Assembly (NCBI GenBank): GCA_965366365.1
Contig: CBDUEV010000064.1
Coordinates: 1-17,508, forward strand
DNA: 17,508 nucleotides
Direction: 5' to 3'
Source of the DNA: CBDUEV01 sp965366365
GTDB taxonomy: Bacteria; Actinomycetota; Acidimicrobiia; Spongiisociales; JAENVV01
Shown: positions 1-7,745 of the stretch, piece after piece
Numbering within the stretch: position 1 is the stretch's first letter
Layout of the letters: every line of letters begins with the position of its first letter
The notes under the pieces: generated by a model
Database searches by the model: none
Told to the model about the DNA's origin: nothing
What the model saw: only the letters and a program-made list of their open reading frames with translations
Made by a program: the position numbers and the translations under genes

Positions 1-25
1 GCGGAGCTCGCCAGCAGGGCGACGA

Positions 26-1420
26 TCATGGTGTGAAGTAGCCGTCCATGAAGGCAATGAGCGCTTCGGCCCGAGCCTTGGGATCGAGAGCGTCGAGCGC
101 CTTGTTGATGGCAGGGCGATCCTCGGTCAGGTCGATGGAGGCGAGCAACTGGCGGAGAGCCTCGGGATCGAGCGTGTCGAGGGTCATTCCGGGCGGGAGC
201 AGGTCCTCTGTGATCGTTCCTGCCGTCTCCTCCGCTGACGTCGCCAGGTCCGCCGAGAACCGGGCTGCGGCGTCACGGTGGACGGCGGTCAGAGTCAGAT
301 GGATGTGCGCCGGGGACGTTCCAAAGGCCGGCGTGGGCGACGCAAACCATCCCCGCTGTCGAAGCGCCGCCGAGAGGGCGAACACGTTCGGAGCCGTGAA
401 GCCGAGGAGGGGAGTGGCCGGGTCACCGAGCAGCTCGAGATGTGGAGAGGCGTCGATGGCGGCGCGCACCTCGTCGGCGGCGGACATGGCGTCGTCCACG
501 AGGCGTTGGTATCCGTCCGATCCCAGGGCGTGGACGGTTGCCCATGCCGCCGCCAGGGGCCCACCCGACTTGGTGGACTGGACGGTGGTGTTGACCACCG
601 GATACCCCGTCCAGTCGGCGGTGGCGAAGAACTGATGCGCACGCAGCTCCCGGTGGCGATACAGGATGAGAGACGTGCCTTTGGGGGCATAACCGTATTT
701 GTGGATGTCGATGGAGACCGAAGAAACCCCAGGTATGTCGAACCCGAATGCGGACGGGTCGGGGAGGAATGGGAGCACGAATCCACCGACACACGCGTCC
801 ACATGCAGCCACACGCCCTCGGGGAGGCACTTGGCGGCTACTTCCTCGATCGGATCGATCACGCCATGGGTGTAGCTCGGCGCCGAGACGGCCATGAGCG
901 CCGTGGCGCCGTCGCACGCGTCGATGAGAGCATCGGGGTCGGCCAGGAAACCGTGCCGGGTGCTGATCGTCCTGACATCGACGTCGAGGTAGGCGGCGGC
1001 CTTGTAGAACGCAGCGTGGGCAGTCTCCGGAAGCACGATGTTGAGGCGCCCGGCCACTCCGCCGGCTCGGAGGCGATCGCGGGCTGCCTTGACCGCCAGC
1101 ATGATCGACTCGGTCCCGCCCGAAGAGACAGCGCCGACGACCTCCTCGTCGCCACCGGCGAGTTCCCGTCCGAAGCGGACGAGATCGTTCTCCATTGTGG
1201 CGAGACTCGGGAACGCAGTGGGGTCCAGTCCGTTGGCTCCCGAAAACGCTCGATGCGCCTCGGCCGCCAGTGAGGCCACCTCAGGCGGCGCTGGGTAAAC
1301 GTACCCAAATGCGCTTTCGTCGTTCCAGGCGAGGTCGCCGGCGGCGAGGGCGACCCAGGATGCGCGCAGCTCGTCCGCCGACCGTGATTCTGGAAGCCCC
1401 ATGGGGATCAGCGTAGCCAT
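26..1420 (-). CDS. PLP-dependent sphingosine-1-phosphate lyase-like / group II decarboxylase family enzyme
   Basis: This is a fold-type I pyridoxal-phosphate enzyme of about 464 residues. Numbered from the ATG at 1420, it has SSGGTES at 99-105 (cofactor phosphate/ring region), a probable ring-stacking His135, Asp208 in HVDAC (pairs with the pyridine nitrogen) and the Schiff-base Lys241 in DIHKYGYAPKG. The HKYGYAPKG block and the HVDACVGGF block are much more like sphingosine-1-phosphate lyase than glutamate decarboxylase. Family members cleave a C-C bond next to an amine: either retro-aldol cleavage of phospho-amino-alcohols or amino-acid decarboxylation. Substrate cannot be read from the sequence. 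In-frame ATGs lie at 1432, 1420 and 1402, none with a clear SD site. The conserved region starts near the 1402 ATG, so the longer reading to 1555 is unlikely. It has no visible transmembrane segment. It is divergent from the catabolic operon and may share control with it. Confidence 0.85.
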   Translation of the reverse strand: MATLIPMGLPESRSADELRASWVALAAGDLAWNDESAFGYVYPAPPEVASLAAEAHRAFSGANGLDPTAFPSLATMENDLVRFGRELAGGDEEVVGAVSSGGTESIMLAVKAARDRLRAGGVAGRLNIVLPETAHAAFYKAAAYLDVDVRTISTRHGFLADPDALIDACDGATALMAVSAPSYTHGVIDPIEEVAAKCLPEGVWLHVDACVGGFVLPFLPDPSAFGFDIPGVSSVSIDIHKYGYAPKGTSLILYRHRELRAHQFFATADWTGYPVVNTTVQSTKSGGPLAAAWATVHALGSDGYQRLVDDAMSAADEVRAAIDASPHLELLGDPATPLLGFTAPNVFALSAALRQRGWFASPTPAFGTSPAHIHLTLTAVHRDAAARFSADLATSAEETAGTITEDLLPPGMTLDTLDPEALRQLLASIDLTEDRPAINKALDALDPKARAEALIAFMDGYFTP

Positions 1421-1454
1421 CGAGTGAGGCATCTTGTCTGAGGGTCGGACGCCT

Positions 1455-1492
1455 TTCCTGGGCGCCGCCTCGACGCCACCCGCGCCCAGGAA
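1455..1492. promoter_or_regulatory. Perfect 11-bp inverted repeat in the divergent intergenic region
   Basis: TTCCTGGGCGC at 1455-1465 is the exact reverse complement of GCGCCCAGGAA at 1482-1492, with a 16-base spacer. It sits between the leftward PLP gene (start about 1420) and the rightward operon (start 1582). No T-tract follows on either side, which argues against a standard intrinsic terminator. The position suits an operator for a dimeric regulator controlling one or both directions, but no regulator gene is in the window. Function is inferred. Confidence 0.45.
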
Positions 1493-1571
1493 CCGCCCTT
1501 CGGCCCCTAACTGACTCTCTGAGCCTGTCGCACGATGACGGCATCGGTCCGGCACCGTTCCGTTGATTCGT

Positions 1572-1576
1572 GGAGG
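1572..1576 (+). promoter_or_regulatory. Ribosome binding site fixing the start of the amidohydrolase
   Basis: GGAGG lies 5 bases before the ATG at 1582. It decides between that ATG and an in-frame GTG at 1570, which would place the SD site inside the coding region. Confidence 0.7.
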
Positions 1577-1581
1577 ACAGC

Positions 1582-2673
1582 ATGGCCATCGAAGTTCGAA
1601 AGATCGCTCTGGAGAGTGTTACCGATGCCTCGGGGCTCGAGCGTCTCATCGACGAAGGCGCTTTCACAGCGGACGACGTGATCGCGGTGGTAGGCAAGAC
1701 CGAAGGCAACGGCGGCGTGAATGACTACACCAGAATCCTCGCCGATCGAGCTTTCCGCGATGTCCTCCTCTCCCGCGGAACCAGAAACAGCGACGCGGTG
1801 GATCAAATCCCGATGGTCTGGTCTGGCGGCACTGATGGAGTGCTCTGCCCCCACGCCACGGTGTTCGCCCGGATCGACTCCGAGCCTTCCGATGAACTGC
1901 GTCTGGCGGTCGGCATCGCGATGAGCGAACCGATCCTCCCGGAGGACATCGGCCGTCCGAGAATGGTCGAAAAGGTTGCCGAAGGGGTGCGCCGCGCCAT
2001 GGAGGACGCCGGAATCGACGATCCGGACGATGTTCACTACGTGCAGACGAAGACCCCGCTGTTGACCGTGGAAACCATCGCCGATGCTCGCAGGCGCGGA
2101 GAGACGGTAGTGACGGAGGAGACGTTGAAGTCGATGGACATCTCCAACGGCACCGCGGCCCTGGGCGTCGCCGTCGCCCTTGGTGAAATCCCTCCGCCCA
2201 CCGCCGAGCAAATCGGGCACGACCTTGCTCTGTTCTCGGCCGTGGCCTCCTGCTCCTCAGGAGTGGAGCTGGACCAGGCTCAGACGGTGGTGGTCGGCAA
2301 CGTTGCCGGAGCAGGCGGCCACTATCGAGTGGGGCACAGCGTGATGGACGACGCCCTGGACCTCGAGGGTGTCTATGAAGCGATCCGGGATGCCGGCCTG
2401 CCGCTGCCCGAGCGCGCCAAACCTCAGGACCTGGCGGGACGGCTCGTCAATGTGTTCGTCAAGTGTGAAGCCGATCCACGAGCCAGGCTCCGAGACCGGC
2501 GGCAGGTCATGCTCAACGACTCAGATGTACACCATCATCGTCAGATCAAGGGTGCAGTCGGCGGCGTGGTGGCTGCGGCAGTCGACGACCCTGCCGTGTT
2601 CGTCTCCGTGGCGGCACTGCACCAAGGCCCCTCGGGAGGTGGCCCGGTGGCTGCCATCGTCGATCTCCGATGA
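1582..2673 (+). CDS. Ring-opening amidohydrolase, cyanuric acid hydrolase/barbiturase family
   Basis: A 363-residue member of the small family that hydrolyses cyclic imides such as cyanuric acid or barbiturate. All three internal repeats with their Lys/Ser pairs are visible: Lys39 in VGKTEGNG with Ser81 in WSGGTDG; Lys157 in QTKTPLLT with Ser225/226 in CSSGVELDQ; Lys294 in VKCEADPR with Ser351 in HQGPSGGG. The family is a trimeric-repeat fold with one active site made from these dyads, so the enzyme looks intact and full length. Family members without known substrate exist, so barbiturase versus cyanuric acid hydrolase cannot be settled here. Its stop overlaps the next start (ATGA), and the next three genes are AllFGH-type subunits followed by a molybdenum hydroxylase. 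That context favours barbiturate or a similar oxidised heterocycle over triazine breakdown (inference). Confidence 0.92.
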   Translation: MAIEVRKIALESVTDASGLERLIDEGAFTADDVIAVVGKTEGNGGVNDYTRILADRAFRDVLLSRGTRNSDAVDQIPMVWSGGTDGVLCPHATVFARIDSEPSDELRLAVGIAMSEPILPEDIGRPRMVEKVAEGVRRAMEDAGIDDPDDVHYVQTKTPLLTVETIADARRRGETVVTEETLKSMDISNGTAALGVAVALGEIPPPTAEQIGHDLALFSAVASCSSGVELDQAQTVVVGNVAGAGGHYRVGHSVMDDALDLEGVYEAIRDAGLPLPERAKPQDLAGRLVNVFVKCEADPRARLRDRRQVMLNDSDVHHHRQIKGAVGGVVAAAVDDPAVFVSVAALHQGPSGGGPVAAIVDLR

Positions 2674-3479
2674 CGTTGGCACCTCCTCGAACTCGAGTTG
2701 GCTTCGCCGTGGCCAGTCGCTCGCTCCTGGAGGTCTTGGAGGGCCCTGTGACTCCTAGCACGGCGCTGGGTCGGACGACTTCGGTGATATGGTGCTCGAT
2801 CGAAGAGGAGGTGATCGTGGTCGGTGCGCCGGGCACGGTGCGCCTGCCCAACGGGATCCTCGCCGACGGGTTGAGGATGCATGTCTGGACGGACCCTCCG
2901 GCGTTCGGGGCGGGCGGCATGAGGTGGGGGAGCACCTTCTTCCGATTGGGCCGTTGGTGGGATCCACGCGTCACCGTCACCGGGTTCGACCCCCAGCGAT
3001 TCTTCGCCAATGTTTCCGAGCTGCGCCGAACGTTTCCGGGAAGCTCCGTCGACCCCCTGCGTGGAGCGCTCGCGCGAGCGGACACGGGTTTGGTGGTGGC
3101 GCTCGTCGAGGAGCGACTCGGATTCGGCCCTGGACTGACCCCCGTCGCCGACGACGTCCTCGCCGGAGCGTTTGTTGCCTACTCGTCGCTGAGCAATGCG
3201 GTTGGCGATGAGCCAGATCCCTGGATGGAAGCTCTCGAGCGGCACCTCGGTCCGGTGGCGCGCCGACAGACGACCGCGCTGTCGACTTCGCTGTTGCGCC
3301 ACGCCCTGCGCGGCGAAGCCGCCCCGGAGGTCGGACGGTTCATTCTGGCCGTGGGCGGGAACGGGGATCCCCGAGCCTCGTTGCAGCGGTTGATGAAGGT
3401 CGGGAGTACTTCCGGCGCGGGTCTGGCACGAGGGGTCTTGGTTGGCGCGATGGCGGTCGAGGATCGGATGCGGTTGTGA
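2670..3479 (+). CDS. DUF2877 protein, AllH/YlbF-like carbamoyltransferase subunit
   Basis: A 269-residue soluble protein recognised as DUF2877 by GFGPGLTPVADDVLAG at 151-166, the TTALSTSLLRHA segment at 201-212 and VGSTSGAGLARGVLVG at 244-259, which match the family's conserved C-terminal half. The E. coli relative YlbF (AllH) is one of three proteins forming oxamate carbamoyltransferase with FdrA (AllF) and YlbE (AllG). That complex converts oxalurate plus phosphate to oxamate plus carbamoyl phosphate. The start ATG overlaps the preceding stop by four bases, and the stop overlaps the next GTG start, so translation is coupled to both neighbours. In this operon the substrate is probably the ring-opened product of the upstream amidohydrolase (inference). 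Confidence 0.85.
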   Translation: MTLAPPRTRVGFAVASRSLLEVLEGPVTPSTALGRTTSVIWCSIEEEVIVVGAPGTVRLPNGILADGLRMHVWTDPPAFGAGGMRWGSTFFRLGRWWDPRVTVTGFDPQRFFANVSELRRTFPGSSVDPLRGALARADTGLVVALVEERLGFGPGLTPVADDVLAGAFVAYSSLSNAVGDEPDPWMEALERHLGPVARRQTTALSTSLLRHALRGEAAPEVGRFILAVGGNGDPRASLQRLMKVGSTSGAGLARGVLVGAMAVEDRMRL

Positions 3480-4903
3480 TCGACACCGTCCGGATCCGAC
3501 GCGGCGACTACCACGACTCGGTTCAACTCATGGCCGTCTCCGCCCTATTGCAGCGTTGGCCGGGCGTGCGCGAGGCTCTGGTCGCCATGGCCACGAAGCT
3601 CAATCTGGAACTGGTGGCGAACCTCGGTTTCGACGTGGCCGGTGATGTCGGCGCCGACGACCTCATCGTGGCGATACGGGCGGACGAGGCCTCTGGGCTC
3701 GAGGCGGCACTCGCCGAACTCGAGAACAGGCTGGCGGCCCCCGAGCCTCGCACCTCGGAAACGCTGTTCACACCCCCCGAGCCGCGCACCATCGCCGGTG
3801 CCGCCGCCAAGGTCGGAGCCAAACTTGCGCTCATCTCGGTACCGGGTCCACACGCCTACGTGGAGGCGATGGAGGCCATTTCGGCCGGGTTGCACGTCAT
3901 GGTGTTCAGCAACAATGTCTCCGTCGAACACGAGATTCGTATGAAGAACGAGGCCGGCAGGCGAGGTTTGCTGGTGATGGGTCCTGACTGCGGAACTGCG
4001 ATCATCGGAGGGGTTGGGTTGGGTTTCGCCAATGCAACCGTTCCGGGCCGGGTCAGTTTGGTCGGCGCCTCCGGAACGGGCATCCAGCAGGTGTGCTGCC
4101 TGCTCGACGATGCCGGAGTGGGGATACGACACGCGCTCGGTACGGGAGGGCGCGACCTTTCCGATGACGTCGGGGGCCTCTCCACGGTGTCGGCCATCCG
4201 AGCGCTGGATGCCGATCCTGGCACAGAGCTGATCGTGGTGATATCGAAGCCGCCTGATCCCGGTGTTGCCGCGGTCATCCGTGACGAGATGGACTCCTGC
4301 GCCACTCGGTCGGTCGAGGCGTTCGTCGGCCGAAAGACGCTCGAGGAAGCTGCCCATGAAGCTCTGGAGCTCCTTGGCCACCCCCGACCTCCCCTTCAGT
4401 CGCCGCCGGACCTGCGCGGCGCAGATCGGCGCGGTGCGCTTCTCGGCTTGTACTCCGGCGGCACCCTCCGCGACGAGGCTGAGATGGTCCTCGCACCCCG
4501 TCTGGGAACCATTCACCATGACCCTGACGCTCTCGGACACGTTCTGATCGACTTCGGCGACGATCGATATACCTCGGGTCGGGCCCATCCCATGATCGAC
4601 TTTCGACTGAGACTCGACGCCCTGGAGGCGGCCTCGCAGGACCCCGGGGTCGGAGTCATATTGCTCGATGTCGTGCTCGGTTTCGGCGTTCACCCTGACC
4701 CGGCCTCCGAGCTGGTTCCCATGATCGACCAGACGGTGGGGGCAGGCATCCCGGTGGTGGTAGCGCTGATCGGGACACAGGGTGACCCACAGCAACGCGA
4801 CGAACAGCGCCGGCGGCTCACCGCGGCGGGAGCGTCGGTACTGGCATCGAACGCCCAAGCCGCCAGGTGGGCCGGGGCCATGATCCACCCTCGAGGCGCC
4901 TGA
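3476..4903 (+). CDS. fdrA: FdrA family protein, AllF-like carbamoyltransferase subunit
   Basis: A 475-residue protein with the FdrA architecture, related to the alpha subunit of succinyl-CoA synthetase (Rossmann-type CoA-binding and ligase domains). Diagnostic blocks are SVPGPHAYVEAMEA near 121-134, MGPDCGTAIIGGVGLGFAN at 168-186, GASGTGIQQ at 197-205 and GTGGRDLSDDVGG at 222-234. The N-terminal about 90 residues hold the family's small extra domain. The GTG start overlaps the upstream stop (GTGA), and no better ATG precedes the conserved N-terminus. In E. coli, FdrA (AllF) works with YlbE and YlbF in phosphate-dependent cleavage of oxalurate. Here all three subunits are adjacent and coupled, so a working heteromeric transcarbamoylase is likely. 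Its substrate may differ from oxalurate because the neighbour opens a six-membered ring rather than handling allantoin. Confidence 0.93.
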   Translation: MIDTVRIRRGDYHDSVQLMAVSALLQRWPGVREALVAMATKLNLELVANLGFDVAGDVGADDLIVAIRADEASGLEAALAELENRLAAPEPRTSETLFTPPEPRTIAGAAAKVGAKLALISVPGPHAYVEAMEAISAGLHVMVFSNNVSVEHEIRMKNEAGRRGLLVMGPDCGTAIIGGVGLGFANATVPGRVSLVGASGTGIQQVCCLLDDAGVGIRHALGTGGRDLSDDVGGLSTVSAIRALDADPGTELIVVISKPPDPGVAAVIRDEMDSCATRSVEAFVGRKTLEEAAHEALELLGHPRPPLQSPPDLRGADRRGALLGLYSGGTLRDEAEMVLAPRLGTIHHDPDALGHVLIDFGDDRYTSGRAHPMIDFRLRLDALEAASQDPGVGVILLDVVLGFGVHPDPASELVPMIDQTVGAGIPVVVALIGTQGDPQQRDEQRRRLTAAGASVLASNAQAARWAGAMIHPRGA

Positions 4904-6294
4904 TGTCACTCTCCGACCTCCTCGACCAGGAGCCCGTGGTGGCTACCGCCGGGATCGATCTCCTCGCCGACGCTCTCGAGCAGCAAGCTGTACGGGTGGG
5001 TCGGGCGGTGTGGCGACCACCCGTAGCCGGGACCCAACCGAGTCTCGACCTCCTTGCCACCGTCACGGCCGGTCCCAACGACGACGCGATGCGTCTGCTG
5101 CTGGGGTCTCGGCCGGTGCTGGTCGGCGTCGAACGGGCCGGAGATGTGATCCCCGACCTGTCCGACCGCATGCTCCTCCACGCCGGACCGCCCATCGAAT
5201 GGAACGCCTGTAGTGGCCCCCTGCGCGGAGCACTCATCGGCGGGATCATGTTCGAAGGGTGGGCAGACTCGCCTGGGGCCGCAGCCCGGTTTGCCGAGAC
5301 GCTTTCGCTTTCCCCCTGCCATGACCACGATGCCGTCGGACCCATGGCCGGAGTCGTCACCCCCTCGATGCCGATGGCCGTGATCGAAGACGCGGCAGGC
5401 GAAGGTCGCGCCTATGTGACTCTCAACGAGGGCCTCGGGAGGGTTCTCAGGTATGGGGCATTCTCACCCGATGTGATCGATCGACTTCGCTGGATGAGCG
5501 CTGTCCTCGGGCCGGTTCTGGGAGCTGCCCTCCACCGCCACGGACCTCTCGACCTTCACGCGCTCATCGCCCAAGCCCTGCACATGGGCGACGATGGCCA
5601 CAACCGCAACCGGGCGGGAACCTCCCTTCTTCTGCGAGCCATCGGTGGCGCGCTCCTGGAAGGAGAAGGATCGGTGGCTGAACGAGCCGCGACGTTCCGC
5701 TTCATCGAGTCGAACGACCACTTCATGCTCAACTTGGTGATGGGAGCAGCGAAGCTTTCCGTGGACGCTGCCTCCGACGTCAAGGGTTCCAGCCTGGTGA
5801 CGACGATGACGCGGAACGGGACCGAGTTCGGCATTCGGCTGGCGGGGACGGGGAGGCGCTGGTTCACGGCCGCGGCCCCCCACGTCGATGGGATGTATCT
5901 CGGTTCCTATCGCGCCGCCGACGCCAATCCCGATATCGGCGACTCGGCGATCACCGAGACCGTCGGGTTGGGAGGTTTCGCCATGGCGGCCTCGCCCGCC
6001 ATCGCCGGATTCGTAGGCGGCACGGCGGCCGATGCGGTCCGGAGGACGCTGGCGATGTACGAGATCACCCTGGCAGAGCATCCAACCTTCCGAATCCCGA
6101 TTCTCGAGTTCCGCGGGTCTCCGGTCGGCATCGACGCCACGCGAGTGGTGCGAACCGGTGTCCTGCCTCAGATCAACACGGGGATCGCCGGAAAGGACCC
6201 CGGCGTTGGGATGGTCGGGGCGGGTCTCGTGGAGGCGCCCATGGATTGCTTCGTCGCCGCCGTGAGACAACTCGCACGCCTCGAATCCGTGTGA
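4903..6294 (+). CDS. DUF1116 protein, AllG/YlbE-like carbamoyltransferase subunit
   Basis: A 463-residue DUF1116 protein, full length for the family. Visible family blocks, numbered from the ATG at 4903, are LLHAGPPIEW at 91-100, SPCHDHDAVGPMAG at 137-150 with its Cys-His-x-His cluster, TLNEGLGRVLRYGA at 173-186 and a GDDGHNRN segment further on. The ATG overlaps the FdrA stop by one base (TGATG), which fits translational coupling; a GTG at 4867 in the same frame would lie deep inside fdrA and is rejected. YlbE (AllG) is the third subunit of oxamate carbamoyltransferase. With DUF2877 and FdrA upstream, the full three-subunit set is present. No carbamate kinase gene, the usual consumer of carbamoyl phosphate in such pathways, is found in the window. 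Confidence 0.92.
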   Translation: MSLSDLLDQEPVVATAGIDLLADALEQQAVRVGRAVWRPPVAGTQPSLDLLATVTAGPNDDAMRLLLGSRPVLVGVERAGDVIPDLSDRMLLHAGPPIEWNACSGPLRGALIGGIMFEGWADSPGAAARFAETLSLSPCHDHDAVGPMAGVVTPSMPMAVIEDAAGEGRAYVTLNEGLGRVLRYGAFSPDVIDRLRWMSAVLGPVLGAALHRHGPLDLHALIAQALHMGDDGHNRNRAGTSLLLRAIGGALLEGEGSVAERAATFRFIESNDHFMLNLVMGAAKLSVDAASDVKGSSLVTTMTRNGTEFGIRLAGTGRRWFTAAAPHVDGMYLGSYRAADANPDIGDSAITETVGLGGFAMAASPAIAGFVGGTAADAVRRTLAMYEITLAEHPTFRIPILEFRGSPVGIDATRVVRTGVLPQINTGIAGKDPGVGMVGAGLVEAPMDCFVAAVRQLARLESV

Positions 6295-6382
6295 CAGGTT
6301 GGGCCGCTCACCGGCCGTTCGCCCCTGGTGACCCCCGTGCCTAGTTCGTAGGGTGAGACCACAGCGCCGGAAGAAGGCGTGC
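6295..6382 (+). other. 88-bp gap inside the operon with two mutually exclusive short hairpins
   Basis: This is the only sizeable gap in the rightward gene run. GGCCG at 6302-6306 pairs with CGGCC at 6312-6316, and TCACC at 6308-6312 pairs with GGTGA at 6327-6331. The two 5-bp stems share bases and cannot form together. No T-tract is present. A TAGGGT at 6349-6354 could be a -10 element, but no convincing -35 was found. The gap may hold a second promoter or only a weak RNA structure. Confidence 0.3.
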
Positions 6383-7270
6383 ATGACGATCATCGAAGAT
6401 TACGCGTACCACGCGCCACGGAGCCTTGCGGAGGCCGTGAAGCTCTTGGCGACGGTCGGGCCACGCGCCCGAGTTCTCGCCGGAGGTACCGATCTGGTGC
6501 CCTGGCTTCGGGATCAGCGCTTGGAGGTCGACGCACTGATCGACCTCAAGCGCGTCGGCGAACTGGCTTCCCTCGAGATCGTCCGAGACCAGCTGGCCAT
6601 CGGGGCGCTCGTCACGTTCAGCGAACTCGTTTCGTCGCCCCTGGTCATCGAACAGCTTCCGGTCATCGCAGAGATGGCGGCGAGCGTGGCCTCAGTGGGA
6701 ATCAGGAACCGGGCCACCATGGCCGGGAATATCTGCTCGGCCGTCCCGAGCTGCGATGCCGGACCCGTCCTTCTGGCTCTCGAGGCCGAAGTACACCTGG
6801 TCGGGCCGGACGGCGACCGCCGAGTGCCCATCTCGGCTTGGTTCCAGGGGCCGCGCCGGACTGCCATGGAAACGGCCGAGTTGGTCACGACGATCTCCAT
6901 CCCGTTGGCGCCGACGCCCTGGGGAGCTGCGTTTGCTCGGTTGACCCGCTACCGAGGAGAGGATCTGGCTCAGGCAAGTGTGGCGACAGTGGCCCGAATG
7001 GACGGCTCATTTCGCGTCGCCTTCGGAGCGGTCGCGCCGACGCCCGTGCGAGCCGCCGACGTCGAGCAGGCGCTCGACAACGATTGCAGTGAGCAGGGTA
7101 TCGCCGAAGCCCGGGGTCTCGTGGCGGCGGCGATCGCCCCGATCACCGACACCAGAGCCACCAAGGAGTACCGAACAGCCATGACCGAGGTGATGTTCGA
7201 GAGAACCGCCCGAACCGCGGTAGCCCGCCGTGCCGGAGACGGGCCTCCCTACGGCACCCGACTGATCTGA
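6383..7270 (+). CDS. Molybdenum hydroxylase FAD-binding subunit (CoxM/XdhB type)
   Basis: A 295-residue FAD subunit of the xanthine dehydrogenase family. It would carry electrons from the 2Fe-2S clusters to the final acceptor. FAD-binding blocks are LAGGTDLVP at 32-40 and SVGIRNRATMAGNICSA with PSCD at 104-125. YRGEDLAQASVATVARM from 190 is the conserved C-terminal CO-dehydrogenase flavoprotein segment. The ATG at 6383 has an AGAAGG SD site 5-6 bases upstream; an in-frame GTG at 6353 would add ten basic residues and is rejected. It is followed after 7 bases by the iron-sulfur subunit and then the molybdopterin subunit, in the M-S-L order typical of three-subunit hydroxylases. Nothing in this subunit fixes the substrate. 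Confidence 0.93.
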   Translation: MTIIEDYAYHAPRSLAEAVKLLATVGPRARVLAGGTDLVPWLRDQRLEVDALIDLKRVGELASLEIVRDQLAIGALVTFSELVSSPLVIEQLPVIAEMAASVASVGIRNRATMAGNICSAVPSCDAGPVLLALEAEVHLVGPDGDRRVPISAWFQGPRRTAMETAELVTTISIPLAPTPWGAAFARLTRYRGEDLAQASVATVARMDGSFRVAFGAVAPTPVRAADVEQALDNDCSEQGIAEARGLVAAAIAPITDTRATKEYRTAMTEVMFERTARTAVARRAGDGPPYGTRLI

Positions 7271-7277
7271 GGATCGC

Positions 7278-7745
7278 ATGAGACACACCATCGACGTCAC
7301 CATCAACGGGGAACGCCTGAGAATCGACGTCGATCCCCGCGACACCCTCCTCGAAATGCTCAGAGACAGGGTGGGAACCAAGAGCGTCAAGATGGGGTGT
7401 GAACGCGGCGATTGCGGAGCCTGCACGGTGCTTCTCGACGGGCGAACGGTGCGCAGCTGTCTCGTTCTCGCCGTCGAGACCGACCACGCCGATCTCACCA
7501 CGGTCGAGGGGCTCACCGCTCCCGAGCTGGCCGAGCTTCAGAACAAACTCGTTGCCATGAGTGCATTTCAATGCGGATTCTGTGCCCCGGGCATCGTGCT
7601 CGGGACCGTCGAGCTTCTCGCCCACGACCCGGACCCGAGCCGTCTCGCCGTTCAGGAGGCCCTCTCGGGGAACCTCTGCCGATGCACCGGCTACGACCCG
7701 ATCGTCGACGCCGTGCTCGCAACCGCTCGGGAGCGCACCCGATGA
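7278..7745 (+). CDS. Molybdenum hydroxylase [2Fe-2S] subunit (CoxS/XdhC-type small subunit)
   Basis: A 155-residue electron-transfer subunit with both clusters intact. The plant-ferredoxin-like N-terminal cluster uses Cys41, Cys46, Cys49 and Cys61 (CERGDCGAC, then C). The helical C-terminal cluster uses Cys99, Cys102, Cys134 and Cys136 (CGFC and CRC), the latter in the SGNLCRCTGYDPI block that contacts the molybdopterin. Length is normal for the family. A GAGGA sequence shortly before the ATG acts as SD. Its stop overlaps the ATG of the large subunit (ATGA at 7742-7745), which ensures coupled synthesis of the complex. Confidence 0.96.
   Translation: MRHTIDVTINGERLRIDVDPRDTLLEMLRDRVGTKSVKMGCERGDCGACTVLLDGRTVRSCLVLAVETDHADLTTVEGLTAPELAELQNKLVAMSAFQCGFCAPGIVLGTVELLAHDPDPSRLAVQEALSGNLCRCTGYDPIVDAVLATARERTR

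Noticed and set aside
3545..4909. 454-codon open frame antisense to fdrA
   Set aside because: It is a GC-bias shadow: the opposite strand encodes a clear, family-matching FdrA protein, and the antisense product has no recognisable domain.
5464..6393. 309-codon open frame antisense to the DUF1116 gene
   Set aside because: No recognisable domain; the plus strand carries an unmistakable DUF1116 protein.
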